DNA of 64,000 nt from Vibrio gelatinilyticus (GTDB lineage: Bacteria; Pseudomonadota; Gammaproteobacteria; Enterobacterales; Vibrionaceae): contig NZ_JAJNNZ010000011.1 of the NCBI RefSeq assembly GCF_022836845.1, positions 62,001 to 126,000 on the forward strand, written 5' to 3'. Made by a program: the position numbers and the translations under genes. The notes under the pieces are model-generated. The model did no database searches. It had not been told where the DNA came from and worked only from the letters and a program-made list of their open reading frames with translations. Below are positions 20,205 to 26,303 of the stretch, piece by piece. How positions within the stretch are numbered: the first letter of the stretch is position 1; every line of letters begins with the position of its first letter.

Positions 20205-20915
20205 CTAATCTCCTGCAAACATATAGCCTTCGCCATGAACCGTAATAAAAATCTGTGGGTTTTTGGGATCAAATTCCATTTTCGCTCTCATGCGGCGGAT
20301 CAGAACGTCGATTGTTCTGTCATTTGGTGCATCCACCCGGTGACTGATCATATTCAATATTCGGTCACGGCTTAATACCTGATTAGGATAGCTGGACAAT
20401 GCCACCAGCAGTTCGTATTCGGCTTTGGTGAGTTTCACCGGTTCGCCATGACGACTTAAAGAACGTCGTTGTTTGTCAAAGATCCAGTCGGAAAAGTGCA
20501 CGGTATTGCCGTCAGGTTCAAAAGTATCTCGGCTTACCGCTTTGTTGGTTAAAGAAATCCGCCACAACAAGTTCTTTACGCGTACGAGCAACTCTCGAAG
20601 CTCAAAAGGTTTCGTAACGTAATCGTCAGCCCCCATTTCCAGCCCGACAATTTTGTCGATACTGTCGGTTCTGCCTGTCACAAGAATAATTCCGATATCT
20701 GAGTGGCTTCTGAGTTCTCTGGTCAACATCAGGCCATCTTCGTCCGGTAAGTTGATATCTAGCATAATCAGGTCGATGTTTTGTGATTGCAAAACCTCCC
20801 TCATTTGCACGCCATTTTCAGCTTCGCTAACCTGATACCCCTCTTTCTCAAAGTACCCTGCTAACTTGCTGCGTGTGACAACATCATCTTCGACGACTAA
20901 AACGTGATAGCTCAT
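20205..20915 (-). CDS. torR: Two-component response regulator TorR
   Basis: An OmpR-family regulator that in E. coli answers to TorS and switches on the trimethylamine-N-oxide reductase genes. The 236 residues (start at ATG 20915, MSYHVLVVEDD; an in-frame GTG occurs at 20924) comprise a receiver domain with phospho-acceptor Asp53 in MLDINLPDEDGLML and GLEMGADDYVTKPFELREL, then a winged helix with LTKAEYELLVAL and DVLIRRMRAKM. The close match to E. coli TorR in these blocks supports the name over other OmpR members. No TorS or TorT gene is in the window. torD is divergent 294 bases away, and candidate Tor boxes lie between them. Confidence 0.9.
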   Translation of the reverse strand: MSYHVLVVEDDVVTRSKLAGYFEKEGYQVSEAENGVQMREVLQSQNIDLIMLDINLPDEDGLMLTRELRSHSDIGIILVTGRTDSIDKIVGLEMGADDYVTKPFELRELLVRVKNLLWRISLTNKAVSRDTFEPDGNTVHFSDWIFDKQRRSLSRHGEPVKLTKAEYELLVALSSYPNQVLSRDRILNMISHRVDAPNDRTIDVLIRRMRAKMEFDPKNPQIFITVHGEGYMFAGD

Positions 20916-20953
20916 ATTCACCACTTTTAAAAAAATCGGATTACCGAGTCATT

Positions 20954-20973
20954 CTATTCATAATTGTTCACAA
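20954..20973. promoter_or_regulatory. Candidate Tor boxes near torR
   Basis: Two adjacent decamers, CTATTCATAA (20954-20963) and TTGTTCACAA (20964-20973), match the TorR site consensus CTGTTCATAT at eight and seven of ten positions. They lie about 40 bases upstream of the torR start, where autoregulation is known in E. coli. A weaker third match is TAGCTCACAT at 20977-20986. Confidence 0.4.
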
Positions 20974-21104
20974 TTCTAGCTCACATTTGCAAGAACAATA
21001 GAAACTCGGAGCTTTATTGATTCAAAACAAACTCAATCGCATCACAAGAACAAACGCGCTTTAATTTAGCGATAACGTTGACACTGGTACCAAGCGTTTG
21101 CTTT

Positions 21105-21166
21105 CTGTTTATCTTTGATAACAAATCACTATTTTTCTTCATGAAAAGAGTTATTGCTGTTCATTT
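21105..21166 (+). promoter_or_regulatory. Candidate Tor boxes near torD
   Basis: CTGTTCATTT (21157-21166) matches the TorR consensus decamer CTGTTCATAT at nine of ten positions. CTGTTTATCT (21105-21114) matches at eight of ten and is 52 bases away, about five helical turns, on the same face of the DNA. Both lie within 105 bases of the torD start. Confidence 0.4.
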
Positions 21167-21209
21167 TTTTTCGCTAAACTTATGTCATTACGTTGTGGAG
21201 TAGAACAAA

Positions 21210-21860
21210 ATGCAAGAACTCAAAGCATTCAATGAACAAAGAGCTGAAATATATTGGTGGTTGTCGAGCCTGTTTGCCAAAGAGCTGACCGAACAAGAAC
21301 TCGATAAATATCACTCGGCCGAGATTAGGTCGTTCCTTACCGGTTTGGGACAAAACGAAATGCTTGCCAAGCCGATAGAGCAATTAATAACTTCATTGAA
21401 TCAACTACAGGATAGAGAAGACGCACAATTAGAACTGTCTGCGGACTTCTGCGATCTTTTTTTAAAAACCGATAAACACGGTGCGCTGCCTTATGCCTCT
21501 ATGTACATAGGTAAGTCCGGCTTACTTAATGACACCCCAGCGCAAGATATGGCAGACCTGTTAGCAAAGCACAATATTGCCGTTGATAAAAACCTCAACG
21601 AGCCTGCGGATCACATTGCAATCGAACTCGACTTTCTCGGAAATTTGATCATTCGTTCTAATGAATTGGAATCAGCTGTTCATATGGAAGAGGCTCTACG
21701 CTATCAAGCCAATTTCATAGAAAGTCAGCTGTTAACCTGGCTCCCCGAGTTTACCCAACGCTGTCAGAAACAAGATGAGTTTGGCTTCTACTCGGCCGTG
21801 TCATCGGTACTATTAGCGTTCTGCAATATTGATTTACAGTACTTAAAGGTCGAACAATAG
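21210..21860 (+). CDS. torD: Molecular chaperone TorD
   Basis: A redox-enzyme maturation chaperone of the TorD/DmsD family that binds the apo-form and twin-arginine signal of the trimethylamine-N-oxide reductase TorA and readies it for molybdenum cofactor insertion. The 216-residue all-helical protein has the family segments [36 protein letters not shown] and [16 protein letters not shown]. The last resembles the conserved E-P-x-D-H-xx-xE-L motif. No torA or torC gene is nearby, so the enzyme it serves is encoded elsewhere. It is divergent from torR. Confidence 0.92.
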   Translation: MQELKAFNEQRAEIYWWLSSLFAKELTEQELDKYHSAEIRSFLTGLGQNEMLAKPIEQLITSLNQLQDREDAQLELSADFCDLFLKTDKHGALPYASMYIGKSGLLNDTPAQDMADLLAKHNIAVDKNLNEPADHIAIELDFLGNLIIRSNELESAVHMEEALRYQANFIESQLLTWLPEFTQRCQKQDEFGFYSAVSSVLLAFCNIDLQYLKVEQ

Positions 21861-21935
21861 TGCATTTTCCGGTTAGTTACCGTTCATGTATTTGCTAGAA
21901 ATGCTGCACGAGCTGTATATTTGCTAGGTAGATCA

Positions 21936-21964
21936 TTGCTTGCCATTCCTTCTAGTACTAGAAT
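21936..21964 (+). promoter_or_regulatory. Possible promoter of the candidate small RNA
   Basis: TTGCTT (21936-21941) and TAGAAT (21959-21964, five of six at -10) are spaced by 17 bases. A perfect 14-base palindrome, TTCTAGTACTAGAA (21950-21963), covers the -10 and could be an operator. Confidence 0.35.
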
Positions 21965-21966
21965 CA

Positions 21967-22053
21967 GGTCACATAGAGTGCTATATGACCCTCATCTACA
22001 ATACCTACAAAGGTCAGCACCAATTAATAACCGCTTTTACCAGCGGTTTTTTT
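21967..22053 (+). ncRNA. Candidate small RNA between torD and purR
   Basis: In the 309-base gap between torD and purR, GGTCACATAG (21967-21976) and CTATATGACC (21981-21990) form a 10-bp stem with one mismatch. About 38 bases without obvious pairing follow, then a strong intrinsic terminator (AACCGCT / AGCGGTT, 22029-22048, with seven T residues to 22053). A 5' stem, a single-stranded middle and a 3' terminator with a U-tail is the build of an Hfq-dependent small RNA of about 85-90 bases. I do not recognise it as a known one. It may instead be only the torD 3' end. Confidence 0.35.
22029..22053 (+). terminator. Intrinsic terminator between torD and purR
   Basis: A 7-bp stem, AACCGCT / AGCGGTT with the 6-base loop TTTACC, is followed by a T-run. 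It is 170 bases after torD, so it ends either a long torD 3' region or the candidate small RNA. Confidence 0.8.
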
Positions 22054-22070
22054 AATGAACCACTATCGAC

Positions 22071-22108
22071 TATACCTAAGAAAGTATTTATGCATTTTCT
22101 TAGGTATA
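22071..22108. repeat. Perfect 13-bp inverted repeat upstream of purR
   Basis: TATACCTAAGAAA (22071-22083) and TTTCTTAGGTATA (22096-22108) are exact reverse complements around a 12-base spacer. No T-run follows, so it is not a terminator. It could be an operator; TATAAA at 22105-22110, partly inside the right arm, could be a -10. Alternatively it is an RNA hairpin in the purR leader. Confidence 0.7.
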
Positions 22109-22142
22109 AACTAATTTTAATAATAAAGAAGAAAACAATCCG

Positions 22143-22156
22143 AGAATACGTTTTCT
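22143..22156 (+). promoter_or_regulatory. PurR-operator-like palindrome before purR
   Basis: AGAATACGTTTTCT is a near-perfect palindrome centred on ACGT, matching the PurR operator core GCAAACGTTTGC at nine of twelve positions. It ends one base before the purR ribosome binding site (CAGGA, 22158-22162), a sensible place for autoregulation, as known for E. coli purR. Confidence 0.4.
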
Positions 22157-22169
22157 ACAGGATCCAGTT

Positions 22170-23180
22170 ATGGCAACAATTAAAGATGTCGCCCGTCTTG
22201 CCGGCGTATCAACGACTACCGTCTCTCACGTAATCAATAAAACACGATTCGTAGCAGAAGCTACACAAGAAAAAGTAATGGCGGCCGTTGACGAACTCAA
22301 CTACGCCCCAAGTGCCGTCGCTCGAAGCTTGAAATGCAACTCAACTCGCACCATTGGAATGCTAGTAACACAATCAACTAACTTATTTTTCTCTGAGGTT
22401 ATCGATGGTGTCGAAAGCTACTGTTATCGACAAGGTTATACGCTGATTCTGTGTAATACCGGGGGTATTTACGAGAAACAACGAGACTATATCCGCATGC
22501 TTGCTGAAAAGCGCGTCGACGGTATGTTAGTCATGTGTTCCGACCTAACTGAAGAACTGCTGCAAATGCTAGAAAAGCACTCCGACATTCCAAAAGTCAT
22601 TATGGATTGGGGACCTGAAAGCTCACAAGCAGACAAAATCATTGATAATTCGGAAGAAGGCGGGTATTTAGCCACCAAGTACCTTATCAGCAAAGGTCAT
22701 ACCGATATTGCCTGCTTAAGTGGTCATTATGAAAAGGCCGTTTGTAAAGAGAGAATTATTGGTTATAAGCGAGCATTGGCCGAAGCAGGTCTAGAAATGA
22801 AAGAAGATCGCATTTTAGAAGGCAACTTTGAGTGCGATACTGCTGTTATCGCGGCAAACCGCATCGCAGCAATGGAAGACAGACCTACAGCTGTATTCTG
22901 TTTTAACGATACTATGGCACTTGGCTTGATGAGCCGACTTCAACAGTTGGGGGTTCGCGTACCTGAGGATGTTTCCGTTATCGGCTATGACAACATTGAA
23001 CTGGCTGAGTATTTTTCGCCGCCGTTAACTACGATTCACCAACCAAAGCGCCGTGTTGGTAAAAACGCGTTTGAAATTCTTTTAGAACGAATCAAAGATA
23101 AGGGGCACGAAAAGCGAATTTTCGAAATGCACCCAGAAATTATCGAACGACATTCTGTCAAAGACATTACAAATCAATGA
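22170..23180 (+). CDS. purR: Purine repressor PurR (LacI family)
   Basis: A transcriptional repressor of purine synthesis genes, using hypoxanthine or guanine as co-repressor. The 336 residues start with the LacI helix-turn-helix [20 protein letters not shown], then the hinge helix (PSAVARSLK, which inserts into the minor groove), then a periplasmic-binding-protein-like core. Blocks such as QKGYTLIL-type [42 protein letters not shown] and [14 protein letters not shown] match E. coli PurR closely. The upstream region has a 13-bp inverted repeat and a PurR-box-like palindrome. A terminator follows, then the riboswitch and tfoY. Confidence 0.93.
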   Translation: MATIKDVARLAGVSTTTVSHVINKTRFVAEATQEKVMAAVDELNYAPSAVARSLKCNSTRTIGMLVTQSTNLFFSEVIDGVESYCYRQGYTLILCNTGGIYEKQRDYIRMLAEKRVDGMLVMCSDLTEELLQMLEKHSDIPKVIMDWGPESSQADKIIDNSEEGGYLATKYLISKGHTDIACLSGHYEKAVCKERIIGYKRALAEAGLEMKEDRILEGNFECDTAVIAANRIAAMEDRPTAVFCFNDTMALGLMSRLQQLGVRVPEDVSVIGYDNIELAEYFSPPLTTIHQPKRRVGKNAFEILLERIKDKGHEKRIFEMHPEIIERHSVKDITNQ

Positions 23181-23184
23181 CAAA

Positions 23185-23208
23185 AGCGCCCTTTCGGGCG
23201 TTTTTTTT
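23185..23208 (+). terminator. Intrinsic terminator of purR
   Basis: A GC-rich stem, CGCCC / GGGCG with loop TTTC, is flanked by AAAA upstream and eight T residues downstream. It begins five bases after the purR stop codon. Confidence 0.9.
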
Positions 23209-23261
23209 GATCTCTTCCACAATTAATATTTATGAATTTGTTAGTAAATATTACCCCTTCA

Positions 23262-23302
23262 TCACAAATCACAATCCTTTTTGTGAACCAATATCACAAA
23301 AA
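23262..23302 (+). promoter_or_regulatory. TCACAA cluster upstream of the riboswitch
   Basis: TCACAA occurs at 23262, 23269 and 23294, and its complement TTGTGA at 23281. The last two are part of a perfect 9-bp inverted repeat, TTTTTGTGA / TCACAAAAA (23278-23302), with a 7-base spacer. It resembles a CRP site (TGTGA-N6-TCACA) but has one extra central base. It lies 50-90 bases ahead of the aptamer, where activators or repressors of tfoY would bind. Confidence 0.45.
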
Positions 23303-23352
23303 TGAACCATAACCTTGCCGAAGTAATGTGCTTTCATTTTATCCTATTGGGG

Positions 23353-23441
23353 TCACGCACAGGGCAAACCATTCGAAAGGGTGGGACGCAAAGCCACCGG
23401 CCTAAACCAAATGAATTGGTAGGTAGCGGGGCTGCCGATGG
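23353..23441 (+). ncRNA. c-di-GMP-I (GEMM-I) riboswitch, Vc2 type
   Basis: The aptamer is easily recognised: TCACGCACAGGGCAAACC, then a GAAA tetraloop in the P2 stem (ATTCGAAAGGGT), GGGACGCAAAGCC, then the P3 arm with GGCCTAAACC and GGTAGGTAGCGGGGCTGCC. It is nearly identical to the Vibrio cholerae Vc2 aptamer as I remember it, including the tetraloop and receptor that lock the fold. It senses cyclic di-GMP and stands about 115 bases upstream of the tfoY start codon in the same orientation, as in V. cholerae. A stem at 23454-23473 with AGGA in its loop follows and may belong to the expression platform. Confidence 0.97.
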
Positions 23442-23556
23442 CAAAGGTGACTTTTTTTGAAAGGATTCAAAAACCTGACATGAATTTGACACCTGTTTGC
23501 TAACCTCTCGGACCTGATTCTGGTGACTTAATCAACAACACCGAGATATAGAAAGC

Positions 23557-24147
23557 ATGGACAATCCAATATTAAAAAATTCGATGCAATTATTTGGTCA
23601 ACTAGGAAGAGTTAAATCACGCTCGATGTTTGGTGGATTTGGCATTTTTGTAGACGATACAATGTTTGCATTAGCAGTGAATGATAAGTTACATATCAGA
23701 GCTAACCGTCAGACCGCTTCAACTTTCAAGACTCTAGGTTACAAGCCTTACGTCTACAAGAAACGCGGATTCCCAGTAGTTACTAAGTACTTTGCACTTC
23801 CTGAAGATTGCTGGAACGATGAGGCGACAATTTTAACGTATGCCACATCAGCATTGGAAATCGCAAAACAAGAAAAGGAGAAACAGTCAGAGGCCAAACC
23901 AACTCGCCTCAAAGACCTGCCTAACTTACGACTTACTACAGAGAGAATGCTCAAAAAAGCAGGCATCGACTCTGTGGTTGATCTAGAAGAACATGGTTCG
24001 GTTGAAGCTTACAAAGCGATTCAAAGAACGCACACAAATAGTGTTGGCTTAGAACTGCTTTGGGCCTTAGAAGGAGCAATTAACGGCACTCATTGGTCCG
24101 TTATTCCTCAGACTAAGCGTGACGAGCTCGCAAGTAGGTTGTGCTAA
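23557..24147 (+). CDS. tfoY: TfoX-family regulator TfoY
   Basis: A 196-residue member of the TfoX (Sxy) family, with the N-terminal domain (about 1-100, with [23 protein letters not shown]) and the C-terminal helix-hairpin-helix-like domain (about 115-195, with [20 protein letters not shown]). The c-di-GMP-I riboswitch in its leader and its position beside purR identify it as TfoY rather than the competence regulator TfoX. In Vibrio, TfoY promotes motility and type VI secretion when c-di-GMP is low. It probably acts through CRP-type promoters, as TfoX does, which is inference. An intrinsic terminator follows. Confidence 0.93.
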   Translation: MDNPILKNSMQLFGQLGRVKSRSMFGGFGIFVDDTMFALAVNDKLHIRANRQTASTFKTLGYKPYVYKKRGFPVVTKYFALPEDCWNDEATILTYATSALEIAKQEKEKQSEAKPTRLKDLPNLRLTTERMLKKAGIDSVVDLEEHGSVEAYKAIQRTHTNSVGLELLWALEGAINGTHWSVIPQTKRDELASRLC

Positions 24148-24166
24148 CTAACTGCGCTTCTATATA

Positions 24167-24192
24167 AAATCAGCCATTTGGCTGATTTTTTT
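24167..24192 (+). terminator. Intrinsic terminator of tfoY
   Basis: An AATCAGCC / GGCTGATT stem with loop ATTT is followed by T residues, about 20 bases after the tfoY stop. Confidence 0.88.
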
Positions 24193-24269
24193 TATTCCTA
24201 CTCATTGAAATTTAATGTTTGTTCGCCCTGTCTACTAGACTAACAAGCAGACCCACTAGGAATCTAAGC

Positions 24270-24950
24270 ATGAATAAGAAGCTCATATTCGGTATTATTC
24301 TCGTAGCCACTATCATTTTTTTGGCTATGAACTTTAGCCACTTACTCACCCTTGAAAATGCCAAAGCACAACAACAAGTCCTGACAAGTTATATCCAAGA
24401 TAACTTTGTGACGGCTGCCATCAGCTACTTCTTCGTTTATGTTGCCATTACGGCTTTTTCTATCCCCGGAGCTGCAGTAGTCACTCTTTTAGGTGCTGCT
24501 CTGTTTGGATTCTGGAATAGCCTTCTACTTGTTTCTTTTGCCAGTAGCATTGGAGCGACACTTGCCTTTTTAAGCAGTCGATTCTTACTACGCGACTGGG
24601 TACAAAGTAAATTTGGTTCTAAATTACAAACCATTAACCGTGGTGTCGAGAAAGATGGCTCTTTTTATCTGTTTTCTTTGAGGTTGATTCCTGTCTTTCC
24701 TTTTTTCCTTATCAACTTACTCATGGGATTAACACCTATTAAAGCGTCGCGCTTTTACTTAGTGAGTCAGATCGGTATGCTGCCAGGAACTGCAGTTTAT
24801 TTGAATGCGGGGACCCAACTTGCCACTATTGATAGCTTATCGGGCATAGTCTCTCCTGGTGTCCTACTGTCTTTTGCGTTATTAGGTTTATTCCCGCTGA
24901 TTACGAAGTGGATTATGGGTCGACTTCAAAAAACACCTCAAATCCAGTAA
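24270..24950 (+). CDS. VTT-domain (TVP38/TMEM64, DedA-like) inner-membrane protein
   Basis: A 226-residue membrane protein with about six hydrophobic segments, the first at 4-22. The VTT (SNARE-associated Golgi, PF09335) domain spans about 60-190 and has the motif FSIPGAAVVTLLGAALFGFWNSLLLVSFASSIGA in two parts, SSRFLLRDWV, and the RLIPVFPFFLINLLMG motif. The family is linked to lipid scrambling or transport of polyprenyl-phosphate carriers. The substrate here is not known. The start at MNKKLIFGI (24270) is preferred over 24219 because AGGA lies eight bases upstream. The DUF2007 gene begins 9 bases after it, so the two form an operon. Confidence 0.88.
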   Translation: MNKKLIFGIILVATIIFLAMNFSHLLTLENAKAQQQVLTSYIQDNFVTAAISYFFVYVAITAFSIPGAAVVTLLGAALFGFWNSLLLVSFASSIGATLAFLSSRFLLRDWVQSKFGSKLQTINRGVEKDGSFYLFSLRLIPVFPFFLINLLMGLTPIKASRFYLVSQIGMLPGTAVYLNAGTQLATIDSLSGIVSPGVLLSFALLGLFPLITKWIMGRLQKTPQIQ

Positions 24951-24959
24951 CGAGACGCA

Positions 24960-25283
24960 ATGAAAATATACATAGGTTCAAACCCAGCCGAGACTCACAT
25001 CGTTTGCCAGTTGCTTAATATGGAAAATATTCACTGTGAAGTACGTGGTGAGGGTCTATTTGGATTGCAAGGTGAAATCCCTTTTGACGATTCAACTCAA
25101 CCTTATATTTGGCTTGATGAACCAAAGAAGAAGTCTCAGGCCCTAGAGGTTATATATCAGTTTAAGCTAGACCAGTTGAAATCGAACGACACTAAGACTT
25201 GGCTTTGTCAACAGTGTGGAGAAACCAATGATTGGCAATTTGCGGTGTGTTGGCATTGTGAGGCGATAGGTTCTGAGCAGTAG
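24960..25283 (+). CDS. DUF2007 protein with C-terminal zinc ribbon
   Basis: A 107-residue soluble protein. Residues 1-70 resemble the DUF2007 (putative signal-transducing protein) fold: MKIYIGSNPAETHIVCQLL, then a GLFGLQGEIPF loop and IWLDEPKKKSQALEVI. After a short linker the C terminus has two CxxC pairs, Cys83/Cys86 and Cys97/Cys100, spaced like a rubredoxin- or RanBP2-like zinc ribbon. The partner or ligand is unknown. It is coupled to the VTT membrane protein gene 9 bases upstream, and its terminator hairpin overlaps the end of the convergent hydrolase gene. Confidence 0.85.
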   Translation: MKIYIGSNPAETHIVCQLLNMENIHCEVRGEGLFGLQGEIPFDDSTQPYIWLDEPKKKSQALEVIYQFKLDQLKSNDTKTWLCQQCGETNDWQFAVCWHCEAIGSEQ

Positions 25284-25317
25284 ATGACTGACCGGCTCTG
25301 GACCAAAGAGCTAGCTT

Positions 25318-25358
25318 ACAGCTAAATAGTGCTCTAGGACGTTATTTAGCTGTTTTCT
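25318..25358 (+). terminator. Terminator of the DUF2007 operon overlapping the hydrolase 3' end
   Basis: ACAGCTAAATA (25318-25328) and TATTTAGCTGT (25343-25353) form a perfect 11-bp stem followed by TTCTTTT. The right arm includes the stop codon of the convergent hydrolase gene at 25346. Confidence 0.8.
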
Positions 25359-26149
25359 TTTATAAAGTTAATCGAGTGTCGATTAAACTCTTCAGGCTTC
25401 TCTACGTTGCACACGTGGCCACAGTTTTCAATTTCTTTTAATTGACTAGAACGGTGCTCCGCCACCATCTCTTTAACAGGCTGAATAAACATATAGTCTT
25501 TATCTCCCATCAAATAGAGCGTTGGGATTGGAAGTTCTTTGTCTTTAAAATAGCGGTTTAGAGGGTTAACCTCTGAGGTCAGAATAAACCAGCGTTTGAA
25601 CTCTTTTTGACACAGCTTTTTCGCTTCACGCACAAATAGATGGCGCGACTCTTTTTGACTTCGTTGTGGCATGACGATATACGCGAATAACCGGTATAGC
25701 CACATGTACGGAATGATGTGCTTACTAAAATTACCTAGGGTAACCAAAATCTGAGAGCGCGTATTAAGTCGCGTTACAGCGCCCCCTAGCACCATAGTTC
25801 TCACACGTTCAACAGCCAGTTCTGCAATATTACGCACAATGATCGTTCCCAGTGACATTCCTACAAAGTGTGCCGACTGGATTTTTAAATGATCAAGAAC
25901 ACGTAAGATGTCCATCGTCACCGATTTAAAGGTGTATTTGTTACTGATGATATCTTTAATCAGCTGGTTGGACTTACCGTGACCACGTAAATCAATAAAA
26001 AGCAGGTTAAAGTGCTCTTTATAGGCTCGTATTTGCTTGAACCAAATGGATGAACTGCCCCCCGCACCGTGCACAAAGACTACCCACTCTTTACTTGTAG
26101 GGTGTGGATAGGTTTTATGAAATAGTAACGCTTGACTCATATCGCTCAT
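25346..26149 (-). CDS. Alpha/beta hydrolase
   Basis: A 267-residue alpha/beta-hydrolase-fold enzyme of unknown substrate. Oxyanion-region HGAGG (27-31), the DLRGHGKS strand-4 motif (53-60), nucleophile elbow GMSLG with Ser99, an acid in MGDKD near 223-226 and the His in ENCGHV near 244 form the expected catalytic triad. A cap region (about 125-200) is basic and hydrophobic. ATGs at codons 1 and 4 are both possible starts. It is transcribed alone, convergent with the DUF2007 operon, and has no informative partner; esterase or acyl-hydrolase activity is only a guess. Confidence 0.85.
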   Translation of the reverse strand: MSDMSQALLFHKTYPHPTSKEWVVFVHGAGGSSSIWFKQIRAYKEHFNLLFIDLRGHGKSNQLIKDIISNKYTFKSVTMDILRVLDHLKIQSAHFVGMSLGTIIVRNIAELAVERVRTMVLGGAVTRLNTRSQILVTLGNFSKHIIPYMWLYRLFAYIVMPQRSQKESRHLFVREAKKLCQKEFKRWFILTSEVNPLNRYFKDKELPIPTLYLMGDKDYMFIQPVKEMVAEHRSSQLKEIENCGHVCNVEKPEEFNRHSINFIKENS

Positions 26150-26264
26150 TTGTTCTCTGGTCGTAATTGCCCATACCCTACCATAATCGGCAGAATTTGC
26201 GATATTCTACCCAATAATTTTTCTTTGAAAATGATTGCCAAATGTTTATCGCTTCGTTCTAAAA

Positions 26265-26294
26265 GAAAAAAGCAGCTCTAAACGCTGCTTTTTT
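26265..26294 (-). terminator. Terminator of glgC-glgA
   Basis: AAAAAAGCAGC and GCTGCTTTTTT pair around a 7-base loop, about 10 bases after the glgA stop codon. T-runs on both strands make it work in either direction. Confidence 0.88.
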
Positions 26295-26303
26295 GTCCGT
26301 GTG

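Noticed and set aside
21078..21107. TTGACA at 21078-21083 as a torD -35, or a sigma54 site at CTGGTACC...TTTGC
   Set aside because: No -10 hexamer stands 16-18 bases downstream, and the GG-to-GC distance for sigma54 is 12, not 10.
21940..22233. 97-codon frame from the torD-purR gap into purR
   Set aside because: It overlaps the purR start in another frame, crosses the terminator and the 13-bp inverted repeat, and its product looks random.
23479..23502. Seven-codon upstream frame (ATG to TAA) between the riboswitch and tfoY
   Set aside because: It has no ribosome binding site and is short enough to be chance; it would need conservation to be taken up.
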